A stretch of 64,000 bases of DNA, taken from assembly GCF_013137895.1 (NCBI RefSeq), contig NZ_CP053538.1:3379001-3443000 (forward strand). Direction: 5' to 3'. A program made the translations under genes and the position numbers. Below are positions 60,980 through 64,000 of the stretch, one piece after another (the stretch's first letter is position 1; each line of letters begins with the position of its first letter). The DNA comes from Hymenobacter taeanensis. GTDB taxonomy: Bacteria; Bacteroidota; Bacteroidia; Cytophagales; Hymenobacteraceae. The notes below the pieces were generated by a model. The model did no database searches, had not been told where the DNA came from, and was given only the letters and a program-made list of their open reading frames with translations.

Positions 60980-62326
60980 CTACGTAGCGGGCGGTACATG
61001 GGGTGGGGGCGAAGGCGGCATAGGGGTAGTTTGCAGCAGCAGAAAGCCCAGCGCACCCGCCACCAGTGAAGCCAGCAGAATAGCGGTTTTAGCCACCGCC
61101 TCTCCCTCAGAACCTTCGCCCAGGGCCAGCAGCGTAATAAAGATTGACATGGTGAAGCCAATGCCGGCCAGCACGCCGGCGCCCCACAAGTGGCGCCAGG
61201 TTACACCCACTGGCAGCGTGGCCCAGCCCAACTTCACGGTGGCCCAGGCCAGTAGGCCTATGCCCAGGGGCTTGCCCACCACCAGGCCCACCAGAATGCC
61301 CAGGCCCAACGGCGAAAACAGCTGCTCAAACACCGCGGGCTCAATGACCAGGCTGGTGTTGGCAAAGGCAAACAGCGGGATGATGCCGAACGCCACCAAC
61401 CCGTGCAGGCGCTGCTCCAGGCGCTGAGCCGGCGAGCTAACGGCTTCGGCCAGGGCTTCCAGCTCCTCACTGATGGTGCGGGGATCAGTTTCGTGAGTGT
61501 GTGCCTCTTGCTGCAGGAAGGCCAGCCGCCGCTCAATCAGGTGAAACAGTACCGGCCGGGTATGCCCAATGCGCAACGGAATGGTAACCGCCAGCAGCAC
61601 GCCCGCCAGCGTGGCATGCACCCCTGATTGCAGCGTAAAGTACCAAAGGGCAACCCCCAGGGGCAGGTAAAACCACAAGCTGCGCCCACCCAGCACGTTA
61701 ATAAACCACAGGGCCGACCAGGCCCCAAAGGCCATGAACAGGTAGGAGAGTTGCAGTTCCTGGGTGTAGAAACCCGCAATAACCAGCACGGCCCCCAGGT
61801 CATCAACAATGGCCAAAGCCGTGAGAAACACTTTGAGGGCCAGGGGTACACGCGGCCCCAACAGCTGCAGTACAGCCAGGGCAAAGGCAATGTCGGTAGC
61901 CATGGGAATGCCCCACCCGTTGGCAGTGGGCTGGCCCTGGTTGAAATAGGTATAGAGCAAAGCCGGCACCACCATACCGCCCAAGGCCCCCGCAATGGGC
62001 AGGGCAGCTTTCTGGAATGAGGCTAACTCTCCTTCCAGTACCTCCCGCTTGATTTCAAGCCCCACAATCAGGAAAAACACCGCCATCAGGCCGTCGTTGA
62101 TCCAGTGCAGCAGACTCTTATTCAGAGTAAAGTTGTTGATGCCAATTTGCAGGTGCTCTTCCCAGATACCCGGGAAATAGTTGGCTACGCCGCCTTTCAG
62201 GTTGGCTAGCACCAAGGCCAGCACGCTGCTAAGAAGCAGCATAATACCGCCGGCCGCTTCCCGCCGGAAAAACTCCGTGAAAGGCCGCACCAGGGGCCGT
62301 ACAAAATCACCAACTACTACTGTCAT
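60980..62326 (-). CDS. nhaA: Na+/H+ antiporter NhaA
   Basis: An inner-membrane sodium/proton exchanger of 448 aa with about 12 membrane helices. Ion-binding acids are conserved: MATDIAFALAVLQLLG (Asp equivalent to D133) and LAIVDDLGAVLVIAGF (equivalent to D163/D164). A ~45-residue hydrophilic insert around HTHETDPRTISEELE is seen in the longer NhaA group and makes it longer than the E. coli protein. The ATG at 62326 is used because the frame's upstream start at 62353 would be a TTG. It supports salt and alkali tolerance. Confidence 0.96.
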   Translation of the reverse strand: MTVVVGDFVRPLVRPFTEFFRREAAGGIMLLLSSVLALVLANLKGGVANYFPGIWEEHLQIGINNFTLNKSLLHWINDGLMAVFFLIVGLEIKREVLEGELASFQKAALPIAGALGGMVVPALLYTYFNQGQPTANGWGIPMATDIAFALAVLQLLGPRVPLALKVFLTALAIVDDLGAVLVIAGFYTQELQLSYLFMAFGAWSALWFINVLGGRSLWFYLPLGVALWYFTLQSGVHATLAGVLLAVTIPLRIGHTRPVLFHLIERRLAFLQQEAHTHETDPRTISEELEALAEAVSSPAQRLEQRLHGLVAFGIIPLFAFANTSLVIEPAVFEQLFSPLGLGILVGLVVGKPLGIGLLAWATVKLGWATLPVGVTWRHLWGAGVLAGIGFTMSIFITLLALGEGSEGEAVAKTAILLASLVAGALGFLLLQTTPMPPSPPPHVPPAT

Positions 62327-62557
62327 TTTTCTGATTAGAGGCTGAACATTCAACAGCTCCGCAAAGCTACTGCCCTAAGTAGGCAGGCACTTTCGTAGGC
62401 TAAACCGCCATTTTCAGCAAATAAACGAAAGCCAGCGAGCTGCCCCTGACAGGGGCATACGAGGAGAAAGGCCAAAACGCTGGCCCAGACCTCAGATTGA
62501 ACTCAGATCTGAATGCTGAACTACCAGCACCAGTAAGCCCTGGTTGTAGCTAATAGC
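62327..62557. other. NhaA upstream region
   Basis: Gap between NhaA and the beta-helix gene (344 bp in all; the right part is occupied by inverted repeats listed separately). It should hold the nhaA promoter. A small hairpin (GCCCCTG/CAGGGGC near 62442-62458) is the only structure seen. A Na+-responsive element was not identified. Confidence 0.4.
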
Positions 62558-62674
62558 CCTATGCTCTGAGCAATAGTGTATAGAGCATAGGCCACTCCCA
62601 CCACACCAGAGCCCACCGTTTCTACCACGAAAGCGACAGAAGCGGTGGGCTCTGGTGTGGTGGGAGTGGCCTAT
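62558..62674 (-). repeat. Very long inverted repeat with an overlapping competing stem
   Basis: A perfect 32-bp inverted repeat (62587-62618 with 62643-62674) with a 24-base loop; the right arm contains the stop codon of the beta-helix gene. A second 10-bp stem (62558-62567 with 62582-62591) shares bases with the left arm, so the two hairpins are mutually exclusive. It probably terminates the surface-protein transcript. Confidence 0.85.
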
Positions 62675-64000
62675 TCTACTACCATGCGGGCGTGAAACTT
62701 CTGCTGCCCATTCTGCATGGTTAGCAGGTAGGTACCAGCAGGTAGTTGCGCCGGGAGGCGCACTGCTGTTGGGGTAGAGGCGGCGGTAAGCTGGGTACGG
62801 AGCGATACCTGCCCGGTTAGGCTGGTGATGGTTAGCTGAGTGCTTTGACCCGACCATGCCGCCAGATCCAGGAACAACTCCTGCCCGCGTTTTACCGGGT
62901 TGGGGAACACGCTTAGCTCCTGTTTACCAATGGTGTTGGGGGTAACTACGGCCACCGTGCTATAGTGCGCCGAGCCATCGTGGTCGGTTTGGCGCAAGCG
63001 ATAGTACGCGGTTTGAGCAAATGGCTGCACGTCGTCCCAGGTGTAGGTACGGCCAATGGCGCTGTTACCTGCAGCCGCAACCTTCCCCAAGGTTACAAAG
63101 GCCTTACCATCTGTGGAGCGCTGAATTTCAAAGAAAGCGCTGTTGCGCTCCGTTGCGGTTGTCCAGTGCAGCCCCACCCGGTTGTTCTTGTATTGGGCAT
63201 AAAAGCTAACCAGCTCCACCGGAAGGGGGGTGCCGCCACTACCACCCTGCGCCCCAATGTTGGCCCTAGCGCCTCCCGACGGAATCGGAAACCCAAACAG
63301 GTCGTGGGTGCCAGGAGAGATGCCGAACCGTGCTTTCAGGTCCAGTCCGGCCCCAACCAGTGGTGAGGACGCCTGCAGCTGATAGGCTTTCCAGGCACTA
63401 ATAGGCTTATCAGGCCCCCAAGGGCCAGTACCACCCTGGCCCGGAGCCGTCAATTTAGGATCAGCTACCAAACCAGTGGGGGCACCGTCAAGCATTTCTG
63501 CTCCTGTATTGGCGCGCCACTGCTCCATACTGGTGTAAGTAGAGGAAAAGTGCCGCCATTCCGCAGGAGCCCCACTGCTCCAGTAGCAGTTACCCTGGAA
63601 TGTGACCGAACCGCTAACATCATTCAGAAACGGTAAGCCTGCGGTGGTTTGAAATACATTATTGCGGAGTGCTACGTTTTCTATGCCACCACTACCTACA
63701 TCAACTGCTTGCGGTATGTACCCGCCGGGAGTTGGAGATAGGAAAACAGTGTTATTATAGATATTAGCGTTTCTGATGCCCCCGCCTGCACCTGAAGACC
63801 ACAACGTGATACTACCTCTATAGCGGCGAGCATCATTTTCACTGACATTATACCGGATAGTCAGGTTTTCAAGAGCTATCGGTGCCCCAGCATATTGGGC
63901 CAACATGAGGCCCGGACCCGCATTGTCGTGCGAGTAGTTGTATTGTAGCGTAGAGTTCGTGCAGCCCCCATCCAGGTCGAACCCACCTCCATCAAGCGTG
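62671..64000 (-). CDS. T9SS type A sorting-domain surface protein, 5' end beyond the window
   Basis: The last ~440 residues of a larger secreted protein; the frame stays open through position 64000, so it is partial. The visible N-terminal part is a right-handed parallel beta-helix (TLDGGGFDLDGGCTNS, QYNYSHDNAGPGL, IYNNTVFLSP, ALRNNVFQTT). These repeats resemble polysaccharide lyases or pectate-binding proteins. A Bacteroidota-type linker follows (LPVELVSFYAQYKNNRVGLHWTT). The final ~75 residues are the type A sorting domain (LSVFPNPVKRGQELFLDL, then GTYLLTMQNGQQKFHARM), which directs export through the type IX system. Its stop lies in a 32-bp inverted repeat. The enzymatic activity, if any, is unknown. 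Confidence 0.85.
   Translation of the reverse strand, partial: TLDGGGFDLDGGCTNSTLQYNYSHDNAGPGLMLAQYAGAPIALENLTIRYNVSENDARRYRGSITLWSSGAGGGIRNANIYNNTVFLSPTPGGYIPQAVDVGSGGIENVALRNNVFQTTAGLPFLNDVSGSVTFQGNCYWSSGAPAEWRHFSSTYTSMEQWRANTGAEMLDGAPTGLVADPKLTAPGQGGTGPWGPDKPISAWKAYQLQASSPLVGAGLDLKARFGISPGTHDLFGFPIPSGGARANIGAQGGSGGTPLPVELVSFYAQYKNNRVGLHWTTATERNSAFFEIQRSTDGKAFVTLGKVAAAGNSAIGRTYTWDDVQPFAQTAYYRLRQTDHDGSAHYSTVAVVTPNTIGKQELSVFPNPVKRGQELFLDLAAWSGQSTQLTITSLTGQVSLRTQLTAASTPTAVRLPAQLPAGTYLLTMQNGQQKFHARMVVE

Overview
The window looks like chromosomal DNA from a Hymenobacter-like member of the Bacteroidota (order Cytophagales). The support is the presence of type IX secretion (T9SS) cargo proteins with type B and type A sorting domains, a PorP/SprF-type partner, LytS/LytTR and TPR/PAS histidine kinases, a malate:quinone oxidoreductase, few recognisable Shine-Dalgarno sequences, and an overall high GC content (near 60% by eye). 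Genes for light and DNA-damage responses (a BLUF photoreceptor and a spore-photoproduct-lyase homologue) fit the lifestyle of that genus. No prophage, insertion sequence, CRISPR array or rRNA operon was seen.

Layout. 0.1-4.7 kb: a LytS-type kinase and LytTR regulator pair converging on a five-PAS kinase. 4.7-12.1 kb: a decayed gene, a small His-rich exported protein, a GH63 glucosidase, an SH3-like lipoprotein, a cold-shock protein, an exported hypothetical protein and a CtlX-type amidinotransferase homologue. 12.1-20.7 kb: a frameshifted mqo, an SDR, a palindromic repeat element, an SplB homologue, a frameshifted GNAT acetyltransferase, an MscS channel, PncA, BLUF, an exported protein and a 2H phosphoesterase. 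20.8-27.3 kb: a methyltransferase, HutI, PhzF, a TPR protein, HtrA and a KTSC protein. 27.9-33.9 kb: a 1636-residue T9SS cargo with tandem Ig-like repeats, followed by PorP/SprF. 33.9-41.4 kb: DUF92, RuvC, an LPG-synthase-like membrane protein with a GT2, a cytochrome c, a lone OppC-type permease and a GAF-PP2C phosphatase. 41.5-50.0 kb: a surface polysaccharide locus (Wzy-like, Wzz-like, Wzx-like, FkbM, GT4, deacetylase, GT2). 50.1-55.7 kb: TatD, asparaginase, tRNA-Ser(GGA) and a three-gene operon of two VOC-like proteins plus a TPR histidine kinase. 56.1-59.5 kb: a single-chain MmeI-like type IIL restriction-modification enzyme. 59.7-64.0 kb: GerW, fasciclin and NhaA, then the 3' part of a beta-helix T9SS surface protein that runs off the right edge.

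Most striking observations. (1) The restriction-modification gene is mosaic: a sharply bounded AT-rich block of about 1 kb begins just after the NPPF catalytic motif and covers the specificity region, inside an otherwise very GC-rich gene. (2) The motif TGGCCTAG/CTAGGCCA recurs about 32 times, and its core GGCCTAG about 44 times, in 64 kb on both strands. It often carries a gene's TAG stop and sometimes forms the base of a hairpin. (3) Two genes (mqo and a GNAT acetyltransferase) are each broken by one base in a homopolymer. (4) Degenerate TCAC repeats phased at exactly 8 nt lead into the start codon of the PP2C phosphatase. (5) A palindromic element and several very long perfect hairpins occupy intergenic space.
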